Assembly (NCBI GenBank): GCA_009801085.1 | Contig: VNWV01000003.1 | Coordinates: 2,914,001 to 2,978,000 of the forward strand | From: Lasiodiplodia sp. COLG20 | Lineage: Eukaryota > Ascomycota > Dothideomycetes > Botryosphaeriales > Botryosphaeriaceae | Direction: 5' to 3' | DNA length: 64,000 nucleotides | In this document: one piece after another, positions 43,149 to 54,557 of the stretch | Position numbering within the stretch: the first letter of the stretch is position 1 | How the letters are laid out: every line of letters starts with the position of its first letter | The notes under the pieces: model-generated | Database searches by the model: none | The model's input: the letters and a program-made list of their open reading frames with translations, nothing else | Told to the model about the DNA's origin: nothing | Program-made: the position numbers and the translations under genes

Positions 43149-44377
43149 ATGTCTGTCCTCATTTCAAAGAACCTGGCTGGTCCAGCGTACATCATCCTTA
43201 ATGTCGTCCGCGCTCTGAACATCATCGGTCTCCTCCTCGTCGCCACGGCCAGCTTCCTTATGCTGGTCAAGACCATCGTCGTCTCACGCTTCTTCTTCTT
43301 CGACGGCTGCAGCCACGTTATCACTGCCTGCATCAGCTGTAAGTTCTCCCACTCGTCTTCTGCCAGCACATCACACTTCTTGGCACGCATCCCCCAATCA
43401 CCGCGACATTGGCTTCAGCCATTGCCTCTTCCCATTGGCGACGTGAACTGACATTTGCAGGCTTCCTCATCGCGTCCGAGGCTTGCCTTTTCCGCAGCTA
43501 CTTCCGCAAGAACTGGCCTCTCTTCAGCCCTGAGCATGGCTTCGTCGCTCTGGGGTTGGCCATGATCCTGCTCGGCGTCAACACCCTGGGCAACCTCAAC
43601 AAGGATGCTACGAGCGCTGAAAACCTGGGCATGCCCTTCTGGAGTGTGGTCATCAGCTCTGGCATCATCATTCTGGTCCTTGGCTTCGTCAACATCTTCG
43701 TTAGCTACATCTTCCGCGATACCAAGCTCCGCATCACCGCCCGTAACGTCCGCGCCTCGGGAGCCGTAGCTATCCAGGATGCCGAGGCCCAGCTGGAGGC
43801 CGAGAAGACGCTCAGTATCAAGTCGTCGATGCAGAGCATGACCCTCAACCAGTCGCCCTGGGCCACTCCGCGCAAGTCGCCCGCCCCTTCCAACTCACCC
43901 CGGCCGACCTACTCGCCCACGCGCACCATCTTCCAACAAGCCCGCGCCTCCCTGTTGCCCTCGCACTTCCGCACCTCGCGTTACAGTGCCTCCAACTACA
44001 GCCGCTCCTTCTTCGGTGGGCGTCCCGACGACAATGAGGAGAAGCCTCCGGTCCCTCCGGTCCCGCCGTACCCGGCTTCGGAGGCCGGCAGCGGCACCAC
44101 GGCAGCTCCCTCGTTCCGCGAGAAGGCGGGCAGGTCGCACCACCAGCACAAGAAGAGCTCCAGCAAGGACAGCACCCGCACCAAGCGTGAGAGCAAGCGT
44201 AGCAGCCTTGGCCGCTTCCCCATCAACATCTCATCGCCCCTCAACACCAACCCACGCTTCGCCTCGCTCGTCAACGGCATCAAGAAGCCTGACCTTGCCC
44301 ACCACCCCAGCCAGCGCCAGCGCCGCGTCGAGAATGGCCAAGAGGACAACCCTTACGAGCTTCCTCCGGACTTCTAG
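43149..44377 (+). CDS. Conserved fungal four-helix membrane protein (DUF7598-like)
   Basis: The model is join(43149..43338,43461..44377), giving 368 residues; the intron is 122 nt. Four hydrophobic segments lie in the first ~175 residues: YIILNVVRALNIIGLLLVATASFL, the FFFFDGCSHVITACISCFLIA region, GFVALGLAMILLGVNTLG and WSVVISSGIIILVLGFVNIFVSYIF (each here within one segment). The C-terminal half is cytosolic-looking, Ser/Pro-rich (SPAPSNSPRPTYSPTRT), with PPVPPVPPYP and basic clusters. This layout matches a family known only as uncharacterised fungal membrane proteins; the DUF number is from memory. Function and membrane location are unknown. The proline-rich stretch could bind SH3 or WW domains. 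Confidence 0.82.
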
Positions 44378-46131
44378 AGTGAAGGCTAATCTTACCACTC
44401 ACCTCCTCCTCGCCCGAGAACGGTCAAGTTAAATCAAAAGCAAGTAATTCGGCGGCGGTGGTAAAACTTCTGGAGGACCGAGCGCTTCTTCTTCTGCGAT
44501 TGCGCTCCTGACGACTTGAGAACCTTATACCCTTTCTCTCCTTCATTTCTTCTGCGTGGTTTGCCTGATTGTTTGCTTATTTGCTCAAGGCTAGACGCAA
44601 TAATTCTAGCTAGTCGCTCCTTTTTGGCTTCTATCACTTTGGTTGGATAACATTGCTCTCTACTCGTTGTTCGAAAGAGAACATACTCCAGCTCTTCTGG
44701 GTACATCTTGGCGTAACGAAACCATAGGGCAGCTGGGTGGATGGTCGGTGGGAAAATGGGCGGATAGGCGGCTTTTTGCAAGCACAGGCCGAGGGAAGAT
44801 GATTACGAAGAAATGGTTTCATTGCCTTTTATCCCAAAGCGTAGGGAAAGCATCTATTGGCATGGAGAGGAGAAGTAGCTAACGGCGATGATCATTCTGA
44901 TCCGCTTCTCCTCTTCCACTCGTGTACTATCTGCGAGTCTTAAAGATGGAAGTTTTTCACGATCCTTCTAATGCCATAACGAATGCAAAACATCAACAAC
45001 TATGAAGCGAAAGAAGTGGTGATGCATACTCACATTCCTCGAAAAGCACTGAAATGACTGCTACAGGAGTTGGGGCGCAATGCTGCCATGGGACTTACTA
45101 CCCAGAACAGGCATCTCTTCACCGTGTCGCGAGCTTGACGTCACATCTCTTTCCTAGTCTCGGCTGAGCTTGTGCTGCGCCGCTACCTACTATACATGTA
45201 CCCATGTATTAGCAGCGACGGGCAGTAGCTGTGATCAACATACATGGGTGCGTGAAGAGAGGCCAAAGCTCCGGCAGGTTCTCCGAATACTGGGTCTTCA
45301 AAACGGGTTTCAGCACATGCAGATGATTGTGCGTGTGCTGGGGTTCATGTCTCAGCTTGCTTATAAGAGATGCGGTGAATGCTCGTCAGTGGTCAGCCTC
45401 AACGGGAGTCGAAGCATATGCTGTACTGGGCTGCTTGCGGTCCATAAGGACGATGTGTTGGAGAGGGGAAAAGAGGGGAGGAGGTGAGAGCGTGCTGACA
45501 TTTCATGCTGTATCAGACATATGCAATGACGGCCGCATGGCGCATTAAGGAAGATGTAGGGAAATAGCGAATGCTCGCGGTACACGTAGCTGACTGATAT
45601 GCGGATCAGACGACTGAGGCGGTCCGTCCCGCGGCCAGTTTGGGGTAAATGTAGGAGGGCTGCAGAAGGAGCGGCGAGTCTGCATAAGGGAGAGATAGCA
45701 GTCTGCCAGTTACCATGCAAAGCAGCAGTATCTAGGAAGAAGCAGAGACAAGGTTGATGTGGGTGGTCGAAATAAGATTTGTAGGCGATACGTGGTACAT
45801 GCTGCCTTGCATCCGCTAAAACAACTCTGAAGCATGACGGATGCTCGCCACCAGCCTACCGGGAAGTTCCTTTCTTTTCTGAATCAGTCGCTCTAGAAGA
45901 GGGGAGGAATGAAATTCGAAGGATTTGAAATGGGCACCGACCCCGGCCCCTCCCGCAACCTGAACCCAACGCCCGCTGATGCATATATGATACACTTTAG
46001 CCCCTTACAAGCACGCCTTCTTCCACTAACACCCTTTTCTTAAGGCTACCCTTTCGATTGATTGGGAACACATGTTCGCCATTTCGTGGATCATTGCTCT
46101 TTTCTTTCATGCTTACCCCGGCGCCCCACGT
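44378..46131. other. Intergenic between convergent genes, no gene seen
   Basis: 1.75 kb without a supported gene. Frames at 44434-44781 (-), 45170-45487 (+) and 45361-45720 (-) overlap and lack family similarity or plausible splice partners. Confidence 0.55.
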
Positions 46132-47113
46132 TTAGTCTTCGTCATCGTCTGCAGTCCGCCTGAATGGATCGGGACCGTTGACGTCGAGCAATTGAATGGT
46201 TTTGCCGTCGTCAGTTTTCAGGCTCCATTCCAGAGTCTCGAACTGTAGAAAGAGTTAAGTTAGCGTACCATCCTTGAATATGCTGCGTGAACAATAAATC
46301 TCCCCCAGAAACGCGGCATTGATTGCCGAGCCGGAGAGCAACTCGGCATGAACTATCCGGTGCAAATTCGAGCAGACCCTAGCTCTTCCTCCGCGGGAAC
46401 AGCTATTGCACTGCGACCTTCCGACCTCTTCACACTCTGACGAAGATGGTGGCCCATGACACAGTAGATCGCACCTAGCCGGGGCATCCAATGCCCTCAA
46501 GCCATCCTCGTCCACACTAATGCGCGTCCAAAGAGTCGATCCCACGATCCAGCAGCGCCCAGCCCACCAAATTCAAATCCAGAACCAGATCCCAGTCCCG
46601 CAAAATCTTCAAAGAAGCAAAGAAAAGGGAAGGGAAAGATCATCCACTCACATAACCCATTCTCTTCAACCTCTCGCTTCTGAACCTCATCACGCCCTTC
46701 CCACTCCGTCCCTTCACCCCGTAGCTGATATCGATCCGCCCGTGCAGCTGGTCGATGGTGCCGCTGATCCACGGCATGCGCGACGCGAAGTAGATCTCGC
46801 CGCCGAGCGCCTCGCGCGCGGCCGGGTGCGTGCGCAGCGCGTACATGGTCGACTCGACAACCGACGACGACTGCTTCTGGTAGTTGAAGATGGCGGCGGT
46901 CGAACCCGCCAGGATGACGCCGAACAGCGGCAGCGTCAGCGTCCACCGCCACGAGTTCGTCGACACCGAGGGCAGCTCGCGGTCGGCGCGGCGCGTCATG
47001 AGCGGCCCGGAGCCCGGCTTGGGTGCGGCGACGAGCGTGCGGCGGAGCGTGGGCGCGGCATTGGTGCGGAGGGCGGGCCGGGGGAGGCTCGTGGCGAGCG
47101 AGCGGAGGGACAT
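46132..47113 (-). CDS. COA1: Cytochrome c oxidase assembly factor Coa1, mitochondrial
   Basis: The model is complement(join(46132..46242,46652..47113)), giving 190 residues (yeast Coa1 has 197). The N-terminus is Arg/Ser-rich (MSLRSLATSLPRPALRTNAAPTLRR within the presequence region), fitting a mitochondrial targeting signal. Next comes ADRELPSVSTNSWRW, one transmembrane helix (TLTLPLFGVILAGSTAAIF), then SSVVESTMYALRTHPAAREALGG-type Coa1 sequence and GTIDQLHGRIDISYGVKG. The second exon supplies FETLEWSLKTDDGKTIQLLD and an acidic tail. Coa1 helps Cox1 maturation with Shy1 in the inner membrane. The 409-nt intron is the longest in the window; a hidden extra exon cannot be excluded but is not needed for phase. 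Confidence 0.87.
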
Positions 47114-47516
47114 TGCGCGCGTAGTTCGTGTTTTTTTGGTGGTGGTTTGCGTGGATGGTGTTGGGTGGGTTTGGAGGTGTAAACGGCTCGAATGATCATC
47201 GGAGGTTTGCCGCTCCTCCGCAAATTTAGTGATTGCCGCTGTGCAGGATGCAAATAGAAAGTCACGCTGCAAGCTAACAAGATAATATGAAATCTTTTTT
47301 TATTGATAGCGTTAAAAGCTCTGCAGAGATCAACAGTATTCTCTCAATTATTGACTATACCATTCGTTTGCCGCTGGGCTGATTGAAGTTCATTGGTTTT
47401 CGCGCCTCAGGCATCTTCCGCACTTTAGGCTGGCTGCGTCATGGCAGCTTCGCCAAAGCTCCCGTACATCAAAGCCGGACAGCTACTTACTTTCTACACA
47501 CAACAACCACGCAACC
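47114..47516. promoter_or_regulatory. Divergent promoter, COA1 and a membrane-protein gene
   Basis: A 403-bp head-to-head spacer; AT-rich centre (about 47,280-47,360), no specific motif recognised. Confidence 0.5.
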
Positions 47517-48341
47517 ATGGCCACGACACGCCTTCGGAAAGCTTTTCGCTACCCCGACGACTCCGATGAAGAGCTCCCCGAGGGCATCGACGAACAAGGT
47601 ATACGCGCGCGCGCCCGTTCAAATAACTTCTCGCTGCTTGCAAGCCCTGCTGATGCCTGCCTGCAGAGCAAGAGAAGCTCATCACCGAACTCCAAACCGA
47701 GGATGTTGCCAAAACGGAGTTCTACAGGGTAACTAACACTCCGTTCTAATCTTCTGTTCCACCGACCCTCTATCCACGTCGTAGCTAACGTATCTTTCCA
47801 CATCAGAAAGCGTTCCTCGCGCTCCCTGCCCTTTCCCTAATCCTCTATCTGCGCCCCCTCTTCGCGTCTTCCTCCTTCGCCGAGTTTTTGACCGCCGTTC
47901 TCGCCGTCACCTCCCTCGCCGCATCCGCATACACGCTGTATTTCATACCGCTCGGAAACCCGCCTTCTTCGTCCTTTCTGCCTGCGCGCGCTCAGGTCAG
48001 GTCAGGCTCAGCAGTCCAGAGAGGGTACGACATGGCGCTGAGAAGTCTTGGGACGGGTGGCGTGGATGATGGCCCAGTTGAGAAGTTTCTGCCGCTGCTA
48101 AACTTGGCTTTGTGTTTGGTGGTATGGCTGAAGTCGCGCACCGCGAAGGACGAGGTTGCGGGGTGGGAAGGCGGGTTGCCTACACGTGAGTTATTCCCGC
48201 CGAAAATTTCACAAGAATGGCTTTGTGTGGCTAATACGGTGTTTAGTCGTGTTTGTACTGGTATTTTTAGTGAGATCCCAGCTGGCGCCAATCGATGTGG
48301 CGGGGTTGGAGCGGCTGAGATATGGGTACAAGGGCGCTTGA
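47517..48341 (+). CDS. Uncharacterised small membrane protein
   Basis: Four exons, join(47517..47598,47667..47728,47807..48185,48247..48341), give 205 residues with all phases closed. The N-terminal ~45 residues are acidic and hydrophilic (YPDDSDEELPEGIDEQ, EKLITELQTEDVAKTEFYR). Four hydrophobic segments follow: AFLALPALSLILYLRPLF, FLTAVLAVTSLAASAYTLYFI, FLPLLNLALCLVVWL and LVFVLVFLVRSQL. A loop between segments 2 and 3 contains a Gly-rich stretch. The C-terminus is short and basic (ERLRYGYKGA). I do not recognise the family. Clean splicing and acidic N-terminus plus helices indicate a real gene; ER or mitochondrial membrane location is possible. Divergent to COA1. Confidence 0.78.
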
Positions 48342-49458
48342 GTAGAGCCAATAATCTGACATTTTGACGTTACACTGCTGAATACTAATAACATGTAGAA
48401 TCAAGAATATTGCGGAGTTCCGGCTGCTAGTGCTAACTCATTTAAGGAATTCTGACTTTCTAAACATTTGGATCACCAATTACTGTAGGGCTTTGCGGGC
48501 TCGATTTTGTCAACCCCACAACCACCGGCAAGATTTAGTGCACGCTCCTACCCTTTCTCGGGTGATAGATGTCGGAACGACAGGAGCATCTTATGCTTCC
48601 GCTACTCAGTCATCAACCTTGGACGGGCCCATGGAGTGAGAATCGAAGAGTTGGATATATGAACAGAGCCTTTGCTTACCGCTCACTGCTTACTGGCCTT
48701 AGTTTTCAACTCGAAGCAAAGCAGCACTGGCGATCACATCTGGATTTAAGTGGCATCAGAAGGACTCATCACTTTCTGCTAAATGATCATGTACCGGTTG
48801 ATTGGCTAGGTCAGTAGAGCTTTGTTATTTTTTCACCATGTATGAAGGGCTCGTTTGGCTGCACAAACTTTAAGCCCGTGCCTGCCTCTTCGCGTGATCT
48901 TGCTCATTACGATCTCGACTTTGATAATTAAATCTACAGTCAGATTCTGGGAAGAACAATGGCCCAGAAGAATATCTCTTGGCTGGTCGGACATGAAATA
49001 GCCCCCATCAACAAGGAGTATAGCTTTTAAGGCTGTTCAATTAACATTTCTCAACAGAGCACCTGGGTATGAGCCTCTCAACAAACCTCAACACTCCGCT
49101 TTAGCAATGGGGTATTTTGACGAAGCATCAGGGCCTTGATTGATTAGCATGCCGCCAGACATTTCACCGACTGACCGTCTACAATCGTGTTCTGCTGTTA
49201 CCGTCTAAGGAAAGCAGAGCAGTAGCCTAGTTTACTACGCCCGAATGAAACCCATCAGTGCCGAATGTCCAAAAGTGACCGTTCTTTTTGAGCACCTGCT
49301 AATTTCAGCATACCCCATTTCGAATGATAATCAATGTATTCCTCGCTGCTGCCCCTGTCAGTTTACGCCTTCCTTGACCAAAGTGCAAAAACCGCTGTGG
49401 AATGAGTGAGCTATGTACTACCATCGATAACTTGTAGCTAACAGGACATGCTGCTAGC
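48342..49458. other. Intergenic between convergent genes
   Basis: 1.1 kb, comparatively AT-rich, with no gene, RNA gene or repeat recognised. Confidence 0.55.
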
Positions 49459-51413
49459 TTACAAGCCCGGGGGCGGCGGGACCTAGGCTTGCTGTCAATA
49501 GTAATTCTCAGGTACCAGGGTCCATATATACATACCGCGCTGTAGCCACCCGGAGGCGAGCCCGAGGGCGGAGGTGGAGGTGGAGCGTCACCGGGCGGTG
49601 GCGGAGGAGCCGAACCAGGCGGCGGCGGAGGGGCCTCAGAGCCCGGAGGGGCGCCTTGTTGCTGTTGCTGCTGCTGAGCGTACTGGTAATACATGTTGAC
49701 GTAGTTCTGATAACCACCATATGCAGCATAGGGGTCTCCTCCAGCAGCATAGTACTGAGCATAGGCAGCGTAGGGGTCGCTGGCAGCCGTCGCAGGGGTA
49801 GCAGGCGTGGTCTGCGAAGTGGGGCTCATGGCTGAACCGTAGCCGGGAGACTGTTGGTTGCCATAACTACTTCCGCCGCCATAGCTGCTGTTGCCGCCAT
49901 AGCCGCCACCATAACTATCCGAACGTCCACCGTTCCTGCCGCCGCCCGAGTAACGATCACCATCGCCACCGTATCCGCGGCGACTCGGGCCACGCTCCTT
50001 GAACTGTTCATACTGTTGACGCACATTGGCAAGAAGGTCTTCACAGAGCTCCTTGGCCTTCTGCACATCATCGGCATTTGGGCCGCTGATTTCTGTTAGA
50101 CTTAGACATCAAAGAAGTAAGAGCAGACTTACGCAACATGGAGATACATGGGCTCGTCACTTTCCTGGCCAGTGTTGTGCTCAATGAAGCCAGAGCCACG
50201 GCCCTTGATCTGAACACGACAGCGGGTTTCCTGCTGGATGTGTTTGACATAGGCGCCGCCATGGCCGACAACTTGAGCACGGAGGTTGAAACCAGGGATG
50301 GGCTCGAGGTCGACGGGAATCTTCTCCTCAGGCCATTTACGCTAATACTGGTCAGTGTATTCGTGTGCCAAAGAGATACATCACCTTGTGCATCATTACC
50401 CTTCCATACTCATCACGCTCGACCTGTTCAGGCTCTCTGCGGCGGAAACGCCTCTCGTCAACAAGGTTGGGCAATTCCTGCTTCATGAGTTCATCGATTT
50501 TGGCCACGGCCTTCTCAAGGCCCTCCTTGGTGGTACTCGTGACATGAAGGTAAAGCGGCGGCGCCTGCGACTTCGTTAGGTAAGTGGTGGATAGGAACCA
50601 ACGGAATGGGAAACTCACACCGGGCCGGGCCAGACTCTTATCGGGATAATACTCGCCGCGGGTTGTGACATCTTCACACCACTTAGTAAGATACCCTGTA
50701 ATCAATGAAAGCATGTTCAGTGGTAGAGCGTACCGGCGCCAGTCTCTTCTTTGATCTAGATGTCACACGGGTGAGGTCAGCAGATGCCAAACGGGGGATG
50801 CTGGGAACAGCAGCTATATGGCGGCAGTAAGTGAGCTTCTGCGCGCTTTCCACAAATAGTTCGCGACGAAGCTAAGTGTCAAAGAAAACAGGGGAACCTG
50901 CAAGAGAGTGGTGGGCTGAGGGGGTATGTGTGGGCATGTTCCTGGGAGTATCAGTAGGTTATGATCTGAAGTATTTACCATCTTCTGAGTAGAGCCCTTA
51001 GTGAGCGTGTAACGGTTCCTGAGATCGTTGACTTCGATATCCTTGATGTAGTCGCCATCTTGTTGGTAGACCTCGCCCGAGGTGCCACTGCCACTGGGGC
51101 CCGCAGAGGGGGACTTCACGGTAGCGGGGCTGGCGGTAGAGCGGATCGGCGGGACATCGACGTGTTGGATGCCCTTTCTGGCCTGGATTTGAGCGTTGAT
51201 CTTCGCAGCTGCTGCTGCGGCGGCGGCGGCGGGATCCTTTCTTTCCGCGGTGGCAGGGCTGTTGCTGTCCTGGCGGCTCAGCGGGCTGCGGCTACGGCGA
51301 GCCTCGCTCTGGCGTGAGGAGGGCGATCGCGAGCGGCGGTCGAAGCGGGACTGGCGCTTGGGTTCGGGCTCGGTTTGGTCGAAGCGCGAGCGCTTGCGAC
51401 CTTCCTCGGGCAT
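49459..51413 (-). CDS. Double-KH RNA-binding protein, KHDC4/BLOM7-like splicing factor
   Basis: Seven exons, complement(join(49459..49482,49536..50085,50133..50341,50400..50564,50619..50671,50734..50755,50979..51413)), give 485 residues. The N-terminus is Arg/Ser-rich (SRFDRRSRSPSSRQ). The first KH-like region contains DLRNRYTLTKGSTQKM, IKEETGADVTTRGEYYPDK and PPLYLHVTST; then LVDERRFRRREPEQVERDEYG. The second KH region has FNLRAQVVGHGGAYVKHIQQ and VQIKGRGSGFIEH. A Gly/Ser/Tyr-rich stretch, a Gln run and a proline-rich end follow, closing VPPPPGL from an 8-codon final exon. The first KH lacks a clear GxxG loop as in KHDC4; the order differs from BBP/Msl5, and there are no zinc knuckles. Exon 4 may start at 50564 or 50570. 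It is probably nuclear, in pre-mRNA splicing. Confidence 0.86.
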
Positions 51414-52132
51414 GGTGGCGGTCGGCGCAGTCGATTGTGGGGACTGAGGGGCGTGGCCACGACCTTGGACGCGGGATGAGGATATGGACAGAGCTGCGCG
51501 CACAAGGCGACAGAAGGCGACGAAATGCCCGGCGGTCGGGGCGGGAACTTCCGCGCCGAACCGCGACTCAGGTGCGGCGCCGGTGCGGATTTCCACCTGG
51601 CGTACGACAGACTACACTGCAAGCACTTATTCTCACCACATGAGAAGCACAAAATCTGTACGGATGCTCCCTGAAGACAGGAATGGGTGCGATGTTTCCG
51701 GCAAGATTAGGAAGTAATGTGTACTTGTGGGGGGGGAATTGTCCTTTGACTCCTGCAGACAGCTGTTTCGCGAGAGGGAAGATAGGGTTACTTGGGGATT
51801 GCAGCAATCATATCAACAACAGCGGCTGTTGGAGATCTGGCCGGAAACTACAACAAAAGGCTCCCATGCACGACGGCACACAAGCTGCAGCTCCCTCGGA
51901 TCTTGCGCTGCTAAGCGAGCCGCCGTCGTAGGCGGTCAGAGGGACCTGCGAGGCCGGCGGCGGCCGGCAACCACTAATGGGGGCCGCGATGCCGAAATCG
52001 CTCGCTTTCAATTGGAAAATAGCTGCCCTGTGATTCACATTCCTCCGCACTCAACATCTCGCGGCTCCCGCCTCCTCCTCAGCGCTCTCCGCAACCCCAG
52101 ATCCCCAGCTGAGGGGTGAAATCAGAGCCACA
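51414..52132. promoter_or_regulatory. Divergent promoter, KHDC4-like gene and ILV6
   Basis: A 719-bp head-to-head spacer. It contains the TGACTC site at 51747-51752 and a run of eight G near 51,729. Confidence 0.5.
51747..51752 (+). promoter_or_regulatory. Candidate Gcn4/CPC1 half-type site upstream of ILV6
   Basis: TGACTC lies 381 bp upstream of the ILV6 start codon and 334 bp from the KHDC4-like start. A six-base match alone is weak. The branched-chain pathway is a classical target of general amino-acid control. Confidence 0.35.
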
Positions 52133-53187
52133 ATGGCCTCCCGGCGAGCATTGAATGCTCTGCCTCTGCGCTCTGCGCTCCGCAAGCCCCAGCCGGCCAT
52201 CGCAACGCCTGCCGTCCGTCCGCGTCACCAGCCGACCAGCTCCTCGTCCACCCAGGCCCTCGCCTACAAGGCCCTGCATCGTCGCATCGCCCCGCTGCCC
52301 ACCAGCGACGCTCCTCCTTCGTGGTCCGCCCCGGCCGCCGTCAGCAGCATCCTCTACGAGACGCCGCTGCCGTCGCAGGCTCCGCCGAAGCGCCATGTGC
52401 TGAACTGCCTGGTCCAGAACGAGCCCGGTGTGCTGTCGCGCGTGTCGGGCATTCTCGCCGCCCGTGGCTTCAACATCGACAGCCTGGTCGTCTGCAACAC
52501 CGAGGTCCCGGACCTGTCGCGCATGACCATTGTGCTGCAGGGCCAGGACGGCGTCGTTGAGCAGGCCCGCCGCCAGCTCGAGGACCTTGTGCCCGTCTGG
52601 GCCGTGCTCGACTACACCCAGGCTCCGCTCGTCCAGCGTGAGCTGCTCCTGGCTAAGGTCTCTATCCTTGGCCCGGAGTACTTCGAGGAGCTCATGCAGC
52701 ACCACCGTGAGATGGTTGACTCGCCCGGCTACATCCAGGACGGCGAGGCGCTGTCCAACGCCGACAGGCTCGACAGGGAGCGTGCCGCTGAGCAAGCTGC
52801 CACCGAGTCTCTCAAGAGGGACTTCCATCCCAGCAAGCTCGCTGCCAGTCAGGCTCTGAGGCACAAGCACGAGCACTTGGAGGCCATCACCCACCTGACT
52901 CACCAATTCGGCGGCAAGGTGCTTGACATTAGCACCAACAACTGCATTGTTGAAGTCTCGGCCAAGCCTGTCAGGATTGACTCATTCATGAAGCTCGTTG
53001 CTCCTTTCGGTATCCTGGAATCCGCGAGAACTGGTAAGTTTCTACTTATGACTCAGAGGTGTGATTCATTGTTAACAGCTTGTCAGGTCTCATGGCGCTG
53101 CCCCGCTCGCCCCTTGCCGGAGCCGATGAGGCACAGGAGAAGGAGATTGAGGACGTTGTTGACCAGAGCATGCTTCCTCCCGGATAA
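52133..53187 (+). CDS. ILV6: Acetolactate synthase regulatory (small) subunit, mitochondrial
   Basis: The model is join(52133..53033,53087..53187), giving 333 residues; the intron is 53 nt. The Arg/Ala/Ser-rich N-terminus (MASRRALNALPLRSALRK) is a mitochondrial presequence. The ACT domain follows: HVLNCLVQNEPGVLSRVSGIL, GFNIDSLVV and DLSRMTIVLQGQDGVVEQ. The second, fungal-type regulatory domain includes LLAKVSILGPEYFEEL and LTHQFGGKVLDISTNNCIVEVSAKP split over its strands. The insertion between them (SNADRLDRERAAEQAATESLKRDFHPS) is typical of fungal Ilv6. The subunit confers valine feedback inhibition and ATP reversal on the catalytic subunit Ilv2 in branched-chain amino-acid synthesis. Convergent with ARG3, 241 bp apart. 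Confidence 0.96.
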
Positions 53188-53428
53188 GCTAGAAACAAGG
53201 GATGTGTTAATAAAAATTCAAAGGAGTTGGCTAAGCTTTTTTTGTCGTCTTGGAGCTGTACAAAGTATTGCGGAATTACGGTCTATCAAACGATTATCGT
53301 GCCTTTAAGTCTATTTCAAAATGAAGCCAGTTCAGAAATTTTTTGGCCAAGAACTCCGAATGAGCACAAAAGCCATACTTTTTAACACTACGCTGCCGCC
53401 CTCTTTCAGTAATGAAAACGTTGTCCAC

Positions 53429-54557
53429 TTATGCAGACTTGATGGTACCCTTGTTCACGACGAAAGCCTCAAGAGCAGAAATTGCGGCCCACAGCCTGTT
53501 TTCAGCCTCCGGGAAAACCAGCGACCTGGGGCCGTAGAAGACCTCATCGCTAACTTCCTCGGGATGTCTCGGCAAGCAGTGCATGAACTTCCATCCTTCG
53601 TTCGCTCCACCCCTCTTGGCGAGCTCAGAGGTTATTTGGAAGCCCTCGAAAGCCTTCAGCCTCTTGATCTTCTCCTCCTCCTGGCCCATCGAGATCCATG
53701 TGTCTGTGACGAGGATATCCGCGTTCTTAACCGCCTCCTCCGGGACCGTCGTCTCGAACAGCTTACCGCCGTTCGGCGCGCTCGCAGCCGCATCCGCGAT
53801 GACCTGGCGCATGTTCGCGGGAATCTCGTAGCCCTTGGGAGTGGCAACAGCAACATCAACGCCCAGCTTCGCAGCGCCGATGGCCAGATCGAACAGCACG
53901 TTGTTGGCATCGCCGACCCAGGCGATCTTTTTACCCTCAAGACCAAGAGTGGAGGAGGTCGAGGGGAAGGCTTCATAGATGGTCAAGAAGTCGGCGATGG
54001 TCTGCAGCGGGTGGGCGATGTCGCAGAGGGCGTTGATCACAGGGACGGAGCTGTGCTTGGCGAGCTCGGTGACGTCCGAGTTCTTGTTCACACGGGCGAC
54101 GATGCATGAAACCATGCTGGAAATCACGACGGAGGTATCGTAGAGCGACTCGTTGACCTGGAATGGAATCGTGTGAGCGGAGGGATAACTTCAACAAGGG
54201 GGGTGGATGGGGGGTGCGCACGCCCAATTGGATATCGTCCTTGCCCAGGAACATAGGCTGGCCGCCCAGGGCAGTGACAGCGCCCTCGGTAGACACTCTG
54301 GTGCGGGTGCTGCGCTTGCTGAAGGTCATGGCGACCGTCTTGCCAGACAGAGTGCCCAGCAATTTGTTGGAGCCGGACTTGATGGATTGTTTATGCGAGT
54401 GCGCATTGCGGACGAGAGTCACAAACTCTTGGGGAGTCAAATCGGCAATAGACAGCAGGTGTCGCGGTGCGGCGGCTGAGGCGGGGGAGGAGTAGAAGCG
54501 CGCGGGAGCTCTAGTCAAGCTCCGCAGAGCGGACGGCTGGGGGCGGAAAAGAGGCAT
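53429..54557 (-). CDS. ARG3: Ornithine carbamoyltransferase, mitochondrial
   Basis: The model is complement(join(53429..54157,54222..54557)), giving 354 residues; one 64-nt intron. The presequence ([21 protein letters not shown]) precedes [13 protein letters not shown]. The carbamoyl-phosphate loop [10 protein letters not shown] is intact, as are [20 protein letters not shown] across the splice junction, [22 protein letters not shown] and the ornithine-side [15 protein letters not shown]. The enzyme makes citrulline from ornithine and carbamoyl phosphate in mitochondria, as in filamentous fungi (argB/arg-12) where the presequence is retained. A TGACTC motif lies 112 bp upstream. The C-terminal sequence ([14 protein letters not shown]) is normal. 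Confidence 0.96.

Noticed and set aside
45400..45425. Minus-strand TTCGACTCC, resembling a tRNA T arm
   Set aside because: Flanking bases do not pair as a T stem and no acceptor stem can be drawn.
49305..49535. Read-through C-terminus of the KHDC4-like frame (CIYGPWYL...)
   Set aside because: A strong GTATGT donor at 49535 and an acceptor at 49483 restore the family ending VPPPPGL, so the extension is intron.
49459..51413. Identification as branchpoint-binding protein BBP/Msl5
   Set aside because: There are two KH-type regions and a Pro/Gly-rich tail but no zinc knuckles, and the signature DLRNRYTLTKGSTQKM fits KHDC4-like proteins.
52079..52906. 275-codon minus-strand frame
   Set aside because: Antisense of the ILV6 coding region; low-complexity translation.
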